A DNA stretch of 64,000 bases, taken from positions 1,364,001 to 1,428,000 of the forward strand of contig JAYPQE010000003.1 of NCBI GenBank assembly GCA_038131795.1, given 5' to 3'. This document shows, one piece after another, positions 1 through 8,026 of this stretch. The translations under genes and the position numbers were made by a program. The DNA comes from Eutrophobius brisbanensis (GTDB lineage: Bacteria > Pseudomonadota > Gammaproteobacteria > Eutrophobiales > Eutrophobiaceae). How positions within the stretch are numbered: the first letter of the stretch is position 1; every line of letters starts with the position of its first letter. Below the pieces are notes generated by a model that saw only the letters and a program-made list of their open reading frames with translations, was not told where the DNA came from and did not search any database.

Positions 1-84
1 TCAAAAACTCTTATTCGGTGTCTTGCAGGACCAGAGATTAATTTATAAAAAGATTTTCTACAGTAATTAAATTAATGTAGATAT

Positions 85-297
85 ATGACTGGTTCTACAG
101 AAAAAATTACTGACTTAACTAATTGGTTACTGGACACCACATTTGCTAACTACAAAGTAGCAACACTGGTATCTGAATGTTGTGAACGACTGCTGGCTGC
201 CGGTGTTCCCCTGTCCAGGGTATAGGCACGATCCAGGTGCAGGTGTGCGTTATGATATCCACCCAGTTTCGAGACTTCTCCCTTAAGGCTCGAGTAA
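85..297 (+). pseudogene. Decayed N-terminus of an adenylate/guanylate cyclase-like protein
   Basis: An ATG at 85 opens 46 codons ending at TAG 223-225; the same frame continues through a second stop (TGA 253-255) to TAA 295-297. The piece ITDLTNWLL followed by ERLLAAGVPLSR resembles the N-terminal segment often found ahead of class III cyclase domains, and the continuation past the stops (a proline-rich PPSFETSPLRL stretch) still fits the region after it. No catalytic domain follows. I read it as the stump of a lost gene. The family assignment is from memory of the motif and is tentative. Confidence 0.3.
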
Positions 298-429
298 AAA
301 CTCGTTTTCACCAGACAACAACTCCCCACATATTAATTCATTTAATTCTAGATTAAATGATGCTGAATACCGGCAAAGAAGTCCAGATTGACGCTTCTAT
401 AAACTCTAAAATAGGGTGAAATAATGGAT
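298..429. other. Intergenic stretch, no feature seen
   Basis: AT-rich sequence between the cyclase remnant and the stop codon of the cytochrome c gene. I see no convincing ORF, terminator hairpin or repeat. Together with positions 1-84, which also show nothing, it is the only non-genic part of the left edge. Confidence 0.4.
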
Positions 430-1035
430 TCAGGGACATGTTCCGGCTCGACATCCCCTGCCCCGATAGTCCAGGGTGTCCTCCAGATCGACCGGGACAA
501 AACCGTTTCGGTTAGGCATTTTTACCTTCGGCAAAGAATTTTTGTCCATTATCACATTCTCTTGAATGATATCGTTTTTATACAAAATGAACGCTGTCAG
601 AGAATAAACATCGTCGGGCGAGAGACGTTGGGAAGGTTCTATGGAAATATTGTAATTATTAGGCGGCATGGCGCGGTAGATAAAATCCCAGATGGTAGTC
701 GCGAAGGGCCAGTAAGCGCCGACAGACTTCATTGGTTCAAGGGTACCTATGGTCTCCTGACCACCCACCAGTTCAGGCGCTGCGGGTCCTCCATGAAGGT
801 CAGCACCGTGACAGGCGGCACAGTGCTGCATATAAATATTCTCACCTGCCCGGGCATTACCACTTCCCTCGGGTAGTTCGTCGCCATCCGGTCCCACAGC
901 GATGTCCCAATCCTGAATCTCCTGCTGTGTCGGTGTCCTCCCCAGGTGATCATAGACACGTTCCTGTGCCTGGACACAATTGAATGCGCCCAATATTAAA
1001 AATATAAGAACTAAACTAGACTTCCCAGATGGCAT
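430..1035 (-). CDS. SoxD-like cytochrome c subunit of sulfite dehydrogenase
   Basis: 201 residues with an N-terminal hydrophobic signal peptide (about residues 7-23, ending VQA-QE) and one haem-binding CAACH motif near residue 72; a downstream MPPNN supplies a likely axial methionine. It belongs to the mono-haem cytochromes that accept electrons from SoxC/SorA-type molybdenum enzymes in the periplasm. Its start overlaps the end of the SoxC-like gene by 20 bases, so the two are translationally coupled. SoxD of the classical Sox system is nearly twice as long and has two haems, so this is the short form. The rest of a Sox cluster (XYZAB) is not nearby. Confidence 0.75.
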   Translation of the reverse strand: MPSGKSSLVLIFLILGAFNCVQAQERVYDHLGRTPTQQEIQDWDIAVGPDGDELPEGSGNARAGENIYMQHCAACHGADLHGGPAAPELVGGQETIGTLEPMKSVGAYWPFATTIWDFIYRAMPPNNYNISIEPSQRLSPDDVYSLTAFILYKNDIIQENVIMDKNSLPKVKMPNRNGFVPVDLEDTLDYRGRGCRAGTCP

Positions 1036-2344
1036 TTTTTATGGCTCCGTCTGCCTGGATATGCCAGGGTTGTATGGGATTGAAATGCCCCCGGCTGTCT
1101 TTTATCGCCAGCCAGTAATCGGTATTCACGCTATAGATTTGATTGAGCTCAACCAGGGCCGGTTGCACATCACCACGCTCATCGGTGGCACGGGACATCA
1201 AAATGGCCTCACCCCCCTGCCATTTCCAGGGATAGTAAAACCGCGTATGGGCAAAGCGGTGTATGGGTTCCAGCAACTGGGCATCTTCCCAGTTTTTACC
1301 CCCATCGGTAGAGACCTCAACCCGGCTGATGGCTCCCCCGCCGGACCAGGCCAAACCTGAGATGGGGTGAAACCCTTTTGCTTCCAGTGTTCTACCCCCT
1401 GATGGATAGGTGATCACAGAATTCACGCCCATTTCAAATTCAAACCAACGGCCTTTGCCATCGGGTCTTAAAGTCGTATGCCCTGGATTATCAGCATGTT
1501 GCATCCAGGGTTGATCACCCACTTTGATACGCCGTAACCATTTCACATTGGCAGGCCCTTCATAGCCAGGCGTCACCAGGCGTAACGGGAAACCCTGCTC
1601 CGGCCTGACGGGTTCACCGTTCTGGCCCCAGGCCACAATGGCATCTTCAATGGCCTTGAATAGAGGGATACTCTTGGAGCGTCGCTTGGCTTCCGCCCCC
1701 TCTCCCAGGATCCACCTGGCACCGTCCTTTATCCCGGTTTCTTTTAGTAACAATGACAACGGCACACCGGTCCAGAGACTGGTACTACATTGTCCATGGG
1801 TACGCTGTACAGTGGCATCGGGACTGCGCCTCTCAGGTGGTGCAGCATTGTAGGCACACTCTACAAAATGCACCCGGGTTACAGAGGGAAAGCGTTTTAG
1901 TTCCTCCATGGTAAAGATCAATGGGCGCTCCACCATACCATGGATCATGAGCTTGTGTTCTTTGGGGTCGATATCCGGGATGGCACTGCCGTGATTAACA
2001 TTATAGTGTAGCGATGCCGGGGTAATGATCCCGTCCACATCCTGGATAGGTGTAAATATGTCATCAGTGGCCCGATGCCGTCTGGGTTTATAGGTTCGAA
2101 TGGATGTTACATACCGGGAGCGCTGTCCATACTCTCGCACGTCCGTGGGTGTGCTGGGTTCATACCCCAGGCTCCAGTAATCATTATTCTGTTGTTCCAG
2201 TGTCTGTGCGACAATCGGTTTGACACCACCTACCGCCAGACCGCCCACCACGGCCGCACTGCTTTTAAGGAAACGCCTGCGTGCTGTTTTCAATGGCTGG
2301 TCCCCCTCGATAACCTGAGTATTTAAAATACAATGAAATGCCAT
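1016..2344 (-). CDS. SoxC-like sulfite dehydrogenase, molybdopterin subunit
   Basis: 442 residues, Tat-exported (ARRRFLKSSAAVVGG near residues 21-35). The sulfite oxidase molybdopterin fold is visible: HFVECAYN carries the expected molybdenum-ligand cysteine, though the usual CAGN is CAYN; LWTGVPLSLLL and the C-terminal Mo-co dimerisation domain (GFHPISGLAWSGGGAISRVEVS) follow. In known relatives the enzyme oxidises sulfite, or sulfur bound to SoxY, and passes electrons to a cytochrome c, here the overlapping downstream gene. With no other sox gene near, a free-standing sulfite dehydrogenase is more likely than a thiosulfate-oxidising complex. A role in removing sulfite from sulfonated aromatics is possible but not shown. 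Confidence 0.8.
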   Translation of the reverse strand: MAFHCILNTQVIEGDQPLKTARRRFLKSSAAVVGGLAVGGVKPIVAQTLEQQNNDYWSLGYEPSTPTDVREYGQRSRYVTSIRTYKPRRHRATDDIFTPIQDVDGIITPASLHYNVNHGSAIPDIDPKEHKLMIHGMVERPLIFTMEELKRFPSVTRVHFVECAYNAAPPERRSPDATVQRTHGQCSTSLWTGVPLSLLLKETGIKDGARWILGEGAEAKRRSKSIPLFKAIEDAIVAWGQNGEPVRPEQGFPLRLVTPGYEGPANVKWLRRIKVGDQPWMQHADNPGHTTLRPDGKGRWFEFEMGVNSVITYPSGGRTLEAKGFHPISGLAWSGGGAISRVEVSTDGGKNWEDAQLLEPIHRFAHTRFYYPWKWQGGEAILMSRATDERGDVQPALVELNQIYSVNTDYWLAIKDSRGHFNPIQPWHIQADGAIKNAIWEV

Positions 2345-2399
2345 TATCCGAAATATTCATGGGAATATGGCTTGAAAAATAGCTGACGCTAAGCGCTTG

Positions 2400-3380
2400 T
2401 TAATCTTCATTAAAATCCAGAAACATCTCATTTGCAGTAACAATTCTTGGGGCCAGACCCTGCTCATAGACATACCGCCCAACGGCATCAATAGTCCCCC
2501 GGTTGGCAGCCAGGCCGTATGGCCAGTAATTCTTTCCTAACGCCCGCCATGCCTCTTCCACATGATCGATCAACCAAGGTAAGGTCAGGTGCAGGGCATC
2601 GGTATCATAAAATTTTGCAGTAGCCACGTCTCTTGCCTCACAGAAGGCCTTGAAGAGATTTTCAGCGACCCAGGGGTTTGCTTCATAAAGCGTCTTTTTA
2701 ATGACAATGGTATGCATGATGGGAAATATGCCAGTACGTTTGTAATAGTCCTGTTCAACAGATTTAAACACAGGGAAAAGACGTTGAATTTTTTCTGAAC
2801 CCTGGATGAAGATTTCCGGCAGATAAATGGAAAACAGCGCATCCAGTTCATCGTCCATGAGCATACCTTCCAGTGTTTTACCCTCCGGCAAATATTCCAG
2901 ATTTATTGCATCCGGCAGATCTAAAGGGATCAAGGGTGTCTGTGTTGGTGTTGTCAAACCACCCATATACCAATGCATGTCTGCTGCAGATACACCATAG
3001 TCGTCCTGCAACATTCCTTTAATATAGGTTGCGGCTGTTGAACCATATTGTGTGGTTCCGACCCGCTTGCCATTAAGGTCCTCTGGTTTCTCTATGCCTG
3101 CATCTGCACGGACATAGATACACGAATGGCGAAAAAACCGTGACACTGGCACTGGAATAGCAATGAATGGACAATCACCCCGTGCATTTAAAGCTGAGAA
3201 AGAGGCAAGAGAGAGTTCACATACATCGAACTCCTGGTTATCGAGCATGCGGGGAAACATGATACGGGGCCGAAGTACTTCAATGTCGAGTTCAATACCT
3301 TCAGCTTTCACCTCACCATTGATCAGGGCGCGGGTACGGTCATAATCCCAGAAGGCGATCTTCAAGTTTAAATCAGACAT
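2400..3380 (-). CDS. 4,5-dihydroxyphthalate decarboxylase-like / NMT1-fold protein
   Basis: 326 residues without a signal peptide. The N-terminus (LKIAFWDYDRTRALINGEV) and the segments FDVCELSLASF, HSCIYVRADAGI and LNGKRVGTTQYGSTAA are typical of proteins annotated as 4,5-dihydroxyphthalate decarboxylase, which share the periplasmic-binding-protein (NMT1/ThiY) fold but are cytoplasmic. In phthalate catabolism such an enzyme decarboxylates 4,5-dihydroxyphthalate to protocatechuate. It is divergent from the Rieske oxygenase genes across 161 bases, which supports an aromatic-acid role, but many members of this family have no proven substrate, so the activity is inferred. Confidence 0.65.
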   Translation of the reverse strand: MSDLNLKIAFWDYDRTRALINGEVKAEGIELDIEVLRPRIMFPRMLDNQEFDVCELSLASFSALNARGDCPFIAIPVPVSRFFRHSCIYVRADAGIEKPEDLNGKRVGTTQYGSTAATYIKGMLQDDYGVSAADMHWYMGGLTTPTQTPLIPLDLPDAINLEYLPEGKTLEGMLMDDELDALFSIYLPEIFIQGSEKIQRLFPVFKSVEQDYYKRTGIFPIMHTIVIKKTLYEANPWVAENLFKAFCEARDVATAKFYDTDALHLTLPWLIDHVEEAWRALGKNYWPYGLAANRGTIDAVGRYVYEQGLAPRIVTANEMFLDFNED

Positions 3381-3468
3381 CTAACACCATTAATATAACC
3401 AAAATCTCTTAATCCATTATTCTAATCAAGTAGGGTATAATCCAGCTTGAATGACGATTTATCATTCT

Positions 3469-3498
3469 TTGACTAATTATACTAACATACTCTAGTAT
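3469..3498 (+). promoter_or_regulatory. Candidate sigma-70 promoter for the Rieske oxygenase genes
   Basis: TTGACT (3469-3474) and TAGTAT (3493-3498) are separated by 18 bases and lie 44 bases before the start at 3542. The stretch is AT-rich and sits in the divergent gap. Match is fair, not perfect. Confidence 0.35.
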
Positions 3499-3541
3499 TA
3501 CCTGACTCTGTGCAGATTTAACGTATATATGGAGTGCATGA

Positions 3542-4819
3542 ATGGCAGAAAAATCCTATATCATCGATGACCGGGGAAAAAATCTTTTTCTGCTGGACCG
3601 TATCGCCTATGTCTCCGAAGAACTCCATGATAAAGAAATGGAACGTATCTTCGGTCGCTGCTGGATCTATGTGGGCCATGCATCGGAAATAAAAAATCCC
3701 GGAGACTTCCAGAGCCGTTATGTCGCCGGGCGGCCTGTCATCTTCTGCCGCAACCAGGCGGGCGAAATTAAATGCTACTTCAATACCTGCCGGCACCGCG
3801 GCGCCGTGGTGTGTGTTGAGCGTAGCGGTAATAAACGTAACTTCCGATGTGTGTATCACAGCTGGGCATATGATCTGAATGGCAAACTAGTGGGTCTGCC
3901 CGGCGAAGACGCCTATTCCGGTGAATTTAACCGTGATGAGCTTGGCCTTCGCAGCCCTGCCCGCTTTGACAGCTACAAGAACTTCTGGTTTTTGTGCCTG
4001 GACCCCGATGCCCCTTCACTGGAAGACTACCTGGCAGGAGCAAAGGAATATATTGACCTCGTTGTAGACCAGTCTCCCTCTGGGAATATGGAAATCATCT
4101 CCGGTACCCAGGAATACGATATCGCCGGCAACTGGAAGCTGATGGTGGAAAACAGCGTGGATGATTATCATCTCCCCTCCACCCATTCCACCTGGCTGAA
4201 ATATATGATGAACTCCGGGGTGAAGATTGAAATGCCCAAAGAAGGCCTGGTACTACCCAAGAGCGGCAAGGCCATCGCCCTGGGTAACGGTCATCTCACC
4301 ACGGACAACCTGAATTACCGTGGCCGGCCCGTGGCCGCCTGGATACCCATCTATGGTGAGGCGGCCAAACCGCAGATGGCGGCCATACGCCAGGAACTGG
4401 AGGAACGCCTCGGTCCAGAACGGGCCCAACGGGTGGCCAATACCAACCGTAACCTGGTGATCTTTCCCAACCTTGTCATTAATGATGGGTCCTCTGTGAC
4501 TGTTCGTACCTTTTATCCAAACGGTGCCGGTAACATGCATGTCGTCGCCTGGGCACTGGGGACAATTGAGGAAGACCAGGATGCACGGGCCAGGAGACTG
4601 GATGCCTTCCTCACATTTTATGGCCCCGGTGGATTTGCCACCCCTGATGATGTTGAGGCACTGGAGATGGTCCAGCAGGGCCTTAAAAACTGGCGCGAAG
4701 ACAGGTGGTCTGAAATGTCACGGGGTATGGGGAAACCCGATGAAGACCAATTAAACAGTGATGAGCACCACCTGCGTACCTTCTGGCGCCGCTGGAACGA
4801 ACTGATGACGGAAGCTTAA
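3542..4819 (+). CDS. Rieske aromatic ring-hydroxylating oxygenase, alpha subunit
   Basis: 425 residues. The Rieske [2Fe-2S] ligands are C83/H85 (CRH) and C103/H106 (CVYH). The catalytic domain has the mononuclear-iron motif around residues 203-215 (ENSVDDYH..STH: D207 as bridging aspartate, H210 and H215 as ligands). The start is supported by GGAG seven bases upstream. The beta subunit follows after two bases. Such enzymes add O2 to an aromatic ring in the cytoplasm using electrons from a reductase (and often a ferredoxin), neither of which is encoded here. Sequence alone does not fix the substrate; benzoate-, cumate- or phthalate-type acids are likely from the neighbours (dihydroxyphthalate decarboxylase-like gene, CoA ligase, aromatic acid importer). 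Confidence 0.88.
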   Translation: MAEKSYIIDDRGKNLFLLDRIAYVSEELHDKEMERIFGRCWIYVGHASEIKNPGDFQSRYVAGRPVIFCRNQAGEIKCYFNTCRHRGAVVCVERSGNKRNFRCVYHSWAYDLNGKLVGLPGEDAYSGEFNRDELGLRSPARFDSYKNFWFLCLDPDAPSLEDYLAGAKEYIDLVVDQSPSGNMEIISGTQEYDIAGNWKLMVENSVDDYHLPSTHSTWLKYMMNSGVKIEMPKEGLVLPKSGKAIALGNGHLTTDNLNYRGRPVAAWIPIYGEAAKPQMAAIRQELEERLGPERAQRVANTNRNLVIFPNLVINDGSSVTVRTFYPNGAGNMHVVAWALGTIEEDQDARARRLDAFLTFYGPGGFATPDDVEALEMVQQGLKNWREDRWSEMSRGMGKPDEDQLNSDEHHLRTFWRRWNELMTEA

Positions 4820-4821
4820 CA

Positions 4822-5316
4822 ATGGGCAAGACAGAAAACGTAAGCTATGAAGCGGTACAGGAATTCCTGTATCACGAGGCCGCCCTGCTGGATGCCTGGA
4901 AGCTTCAGGAGTGGGAAACACTGTTGACCGAAGATGCAACCTACTACGTCCCGCCTAACGATCAACCAGATGGAGACCACCATAATACCCTGTTTACCAT
5001 CGCTGATGATCGGGAACGTATCCGCCAGCGGGTCATCCGCCTGATGGATCCCAGTTGCCATGCAGAATTCCCCCATTCCCGCACCCGGCGCATGATTAAT
5101 AATGTACAGATATCAGATCGAAATGGAAATGAAATAACGGTCAATGCCAACTTTGTCTGCTACCGGTTCCGACGCCACGAACGTGTGAGAGAATATGTCG
5201 GATCTTATAAATACCGGCTGGTATGCATCGATAACTCATTTTTGATCAGGGAACGCAGAGTAATGGTTGACGCCGAAGAACTCGGTTCACTGGGGTCGGT
5301 AAGCTTTATTTTATAA
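4822..5316 (+). CDS. Aromatic ring-hydroxylating oxygenase, beta subunit
   Basis: 164 residues, the usual size of the small subunit of alpha3beta3 Rieske oxygenases, with the SnoaL/NTF2-like pattern: an N-terminal helix with FLYHEAALLDAWKLQEWETL, then YVPPNDQPDGDHHNTLFTIADD, and the arginine-rich FPHSRTRRMINNV segment seen in beta subunits. It has no cofactor and is structural. Two bases separate it from the alpha gene, so they form one translational unit. Confidence 0.88.
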   Translation: MGKTENVSYEAVQEFLYHEAALLDAWKLQEWETLLTEDATYYVPPNDQPDGDHHNTLFTIADDRERIRQRVIRLMDPSCHAEFPHSRTRRMINNVQISDRNGNEITVNANFVCYRFRRHERVREYVGSYKYRLVCIDNSFLIRERRVMVDAEELGSLGSVSFIL

Positions 5317-5339
5317 TTATAAATTCGAGACTGAAAGCT

Positions 5340-6956
5340 ATGGGTACACTTATGAATTTGTATGCACAGTTTCTGATCATTTGTCTAATTTTCATTGCAA
5401 TCATCATACCTGTGAGTGCACAACAACACCCTCCAAACGGACCCCATATTCCTGCTATCACCTTGACCGGCGGTACACCCTCGCCGGAACAACCGCCTCC
5501 ACCGGGCCCCAGAGATATTGCCTCAACCTGGAACACGGATCAGGTTGGCTATAACGACCTGCAGGGTCGCTCAGCCTACCAGCCATTGATCATCAACCAG
5601 GATGGTCACCAGATAGCCTACGTTGGCCACCACAATCAGAAAGCTTTATTGAACCCCCTGACCGGGCAAATGGAAAAGAATGGCACGTCGATCCTGGACG
5701 TTACCGAACCCGCCGACACAAAGTACCTGGCGCACATACCCACGGGCAGTGGGCGCGGTGAAGGTGGCTCACAGATGGTCCAGGTTTGTAGCGGTTCCAT
5801 TCTACCGCACGGCGTGGATGGGGAATGGTACCTGCTCCGATCCTACGGCAGGCAGGCACACGAGATCTGGAACGTTACCGACCCTGCCAGACCGAAGAAA
5901 TTAACTACGATCATCGACGGTTTGTCGGGTACACACAAGAACTGGTGGGAATGCGATACCGGGATCGCCTACCTCGCGGGCAGACGTCCCAATGATGGTT
6001 GGACCGGCGGTAATCACATGATCATTTTTGATCTCAGCGACCCGGCGAGACCACGGTATATCCGGGACTACGGCATGCCTGGCCAGCAACCCGGCGCAAC
6101 CAGTTTCATTGGCCACCATGAAGGTGGTGAAGGGATGCACGGCGCCATCTCTGCCGGTACTGTTAAGAACCGGGTCTATATGGCCCACGGCACTGGTCAT
6201 AATGGTGTCGTGATCATCGCTGATCGACAAAAGCTACTCACAGAATTTACCAACCCTGAAAGACCAACAGAAGAAGAAATGTATGTCCCCATGGTGGGTC
6301 ATATGGTCATGTCACCAGACCAGGGAGGACACACTGCATTTCCCATCTTCAACCAGCCAACACCCGGCTTTCAGACACACCCGGTAAAACGCAACCGCGA
6401 CCTGTTACTGGTTTCCTCTGAAGCAGGACGATCAGATAACTGCGCATCCAACTTTCCTCCTGAAGAGCTGGTACAAGGCCGCTCGGCACCCCAGTTGGCA
6501 TTCATCGTCGATATTACTCATGAGACTGCGCCCTGGAACCTGTCGACACTACGGATACACGAGGGTGACTTTTGCAAACGCGGCGGCAGGCACGGGGTAC
6601 ATTCATCTACTGAATCATTCTACTCACCCTATTATGGGAAACTGGCTATCATTGCCTACTTCAATGCCGGTATTCGGGTCTGGGACATCCGCGATCCCTT
6701 TGCTCCACAGGAGGTGGCCTATTTCATTCCCGCTCCCAATGAGAATACAATCCCCACCTGTTCCAATGCCGAAACAGAAGAAGGTGGTGAGTATGGATTT
6801 GAATCACCCGCCAGCACCTGCCGGCGGGTAGGCGTGATTAACAATGTCGAGGTGGATGATCGAGGCCTGATCTATGGCACAGACCGTCCGGGAGGAGGAC
6901 TGCATATTGTCGAACTTAGGGGTTTCGCGCGGGACATTGTTTCGAGTCCGCACTAG
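5340..6956 (+). CDS. Secreted LVIVD-type beta-propeller-like protein
   Basis: 538 residues with a signal peptide (hydrophobic stretch at about residues 8-27, cleavage near VSAQQ). Repeated units such as ILDVTEPADTKYLAHIP, IWNVTDPARPKKLT, IFDLSDPARPRYIRDY and VWDIRDPFAPQEVAYF match the LVIVD repeat, which builds propeller-like extracytoplasmic domains. No catalytic residues can be named. It follows the oxygenase genes by 23 bases and may be co-transcribed. Proteins of this kind are common beside catabolic genes in marine proteobacteria but their role is unknown. A second in-frame ATG at 5352 is an alternative start. Confidence 0.7.
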   Translation: MGTLMNLYAQFLIICLIFIAIIIPVSAQQHPPNGPHIPAITLTGGTPSPEQPPPPGPRDIASTWNTDQVGYNDLQGRSAYQPLIINQDGHQIAYVGHHNQKALLNPLTGQMEKNGTSILDVTEPADTKYLAHIPTGSGRGEGGSQMVQVCSGSILPHGVDGEWYLLRSYGRQAHEIWNVTDPARPKKLTTIIDGLSGTHKNWWECDTGIAYLAGRRPNDGWTGGNHMIIFDLSDPARPRYIRDYGMPGQQPGATSFIGHHEGGEGMHGAISAGTVKNRVYMAHGTGHNGVVIIADRQKLLTEFTNPERPTEEEMYVPMVGHMVMSPDQGGHTAFPIFNQPTPGFQTHPVKRNRDLLLVSSEAGRSDNCASNFPPEELVQGRSAPQLAFIVDITHETAPWNLSTLRIHEGDFCKRGGRHGVHSSTESFYSPYYGKLAIIAYFNAGIRVWDIRDPFAPQEVAYFIPAPNENTIPTCSNAETEEGGEYGFESPASTCRRVGVINNVEVDDRGLIYGTDRPGGGLHIVELRGFARDIVSSPH

Positions 6957-6974
6957 TCTTATTTACTATTGATA

Positions 6975-7505
6975 CTATATTTGATCTTCTGCTGTATTGA
7001 TTTCTGCATAAATCTCACTAGTACCATCTTCCTTGAGTAGTAACACCTGGTAGGGCATAAACTTGTCACCCATTTCCATGCCGGGGCTGCCCACGGGCAT
7101 GGCCGGAACGGCCAGACCAATTACATTATCGGGTTTCTCGCTTAAAAACTGTTGGACAAATTTTGCCGGGATGTGGCCTTCAAACACATAGCCATCGGAT
7201 GACACGGCGGTGTGACAGGATTGATACTGGGGACTGATACTGTACTGGGACTTGATTGACGCAAGATTTTCTGTGTCATGGGTATGGGCTGCAAATCCAT
7301 TCATTTCCATGTGCTCCACCCATTTTCCACAACAACCACAGGTGGGACTCTTGTAGATATTTAGTGAAACCTGTTCCTGTAAAGCTGAATTACTGCCAGT
7401 GAATTTTTTCTCGTTTTCGACGTCCGTGCAGGCAGTTAACATTAATAATATGGATATAACGAGCCAGTAATATCTATCGGTTCTTAATGTGGTATTAACT
7501 AGCAT
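6975..7505 (-). CDS. DUF411 family lipoprotein, probable copper-binding
   Basis: 176 residues with a lipoprotein signal (LLMLTAC, lipobox cysteine near residue 26). The DUF411 hallmark is present: YKSPTCGCCGKWVEHM with two cysteine pairs, followed by QYQSCHTAV, GHIPAKFVQQFL and GLAVPAMPVGSPGMEMG. Family members are periplasmic metal (mainly copper) proteins linked to copper resistance. It is convergent with the LVIVD gene (18 bases) and is the last gene of the long minus-strand run. Its relation to aromatic catabolism is unclear. Confidence 0.75.
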   Translation of the reverse strand: MLVNTTLRTDRYYWLVISILLMLTACTDVENEKKFTGSNSALQEQVSLNIYKSPTCGCCGKWVEHMEMNGFAAHTHDTENLASIKSQYSISPQYQSCHTAVSSDGYVFEGHIPAKFVQQFLSEKPDNVIGLAVPAMPVGSPGMEMGDKFMPYQVLLLKEDGTSEIYAEINTAEDQI

Positions 7506-7579
7506 TTCTGAATAATAATCTCTGCATAATCAACTATTTTCATCTTTTACGATTTTACCCTAAGGGCAATATTCTGACA

Positions 7580-7996
7580 CTAACACCTGGAAATATAATT
7601 ATTGATTTTCTCTCTATAGTCATCAGGGATCGCTATTACCTTATTGTCTGGTCGATTAATTATGCAGCAAACCAATAAGGCATTAAAGGACTCTATTTCC
7701 CTGTCTTTCTTTCCAATTATTTTATAGGCAATAGAGCTTTTGCCCATTTTTTCCACATATACGTAAATTTCAAGACTGTTCATCGGGGTCAGCATGGATT
7801 TGATGTTCATTTCGATATGAACAAATGGTGTCCCCATTTTCTGATCGTTATTTAGTTCATACCAGTTCAATCCAATTACATCCTTGAACCAACCTTCTAT
7901 CGCTTCAAGTGAATAATTCAGGTAATTACCAGTATAAACTATTTCGGCAGCGTCAGTATCGCTCCAGTTTATGGTTTTTTGATGTACATAAACCAT
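7580..7996 (-). CDS. Acyl-CoA thioesterase, 4-hydroxybenzoyl-CoA thioesterase type
   Basis: 138 residues from the ATG at 7996; an upstream in-frame TTG at 8005 is possible but neither start has a clear ribosome site. The hot-dog fold signature is WSDTDAAEIVYTGNYLNYSLEA near the N-terminus, where the second aspartate is the usual catalytic carboxylate. It would hydrolyse an aryl-CoA or acyl-CoA. It sits 30 bases downstream of the CoA ligase gene, so the pair may set the level of an aryl-CoA intermediate or release a free acid from it. Confidence 0.75.
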   Translation of the reverse strand: MVYVHQKTINWSDTDAAEIVYTGNYLNYSLEAIEGWFKDVIGLNWYELNNDQKMGTPFVHIEMNIKSMLTPMNSLEIYVYVEKMGKSSIAYKIIGKKDREIESFNALLVCCIINRPDNKVIAIPDDYREKINNYISRC

Positions 7997-8026
7997 TTGA
8001 TACAAATTAAAAAATAAATCGAATTA

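Noticed and set aside
424..876. 150-codon open frame on the plus strand
   Set aside because: It lies antisense to the cytochrome c gene, which has a haem motif and signal peptide; the plus-strand text has no family signs.
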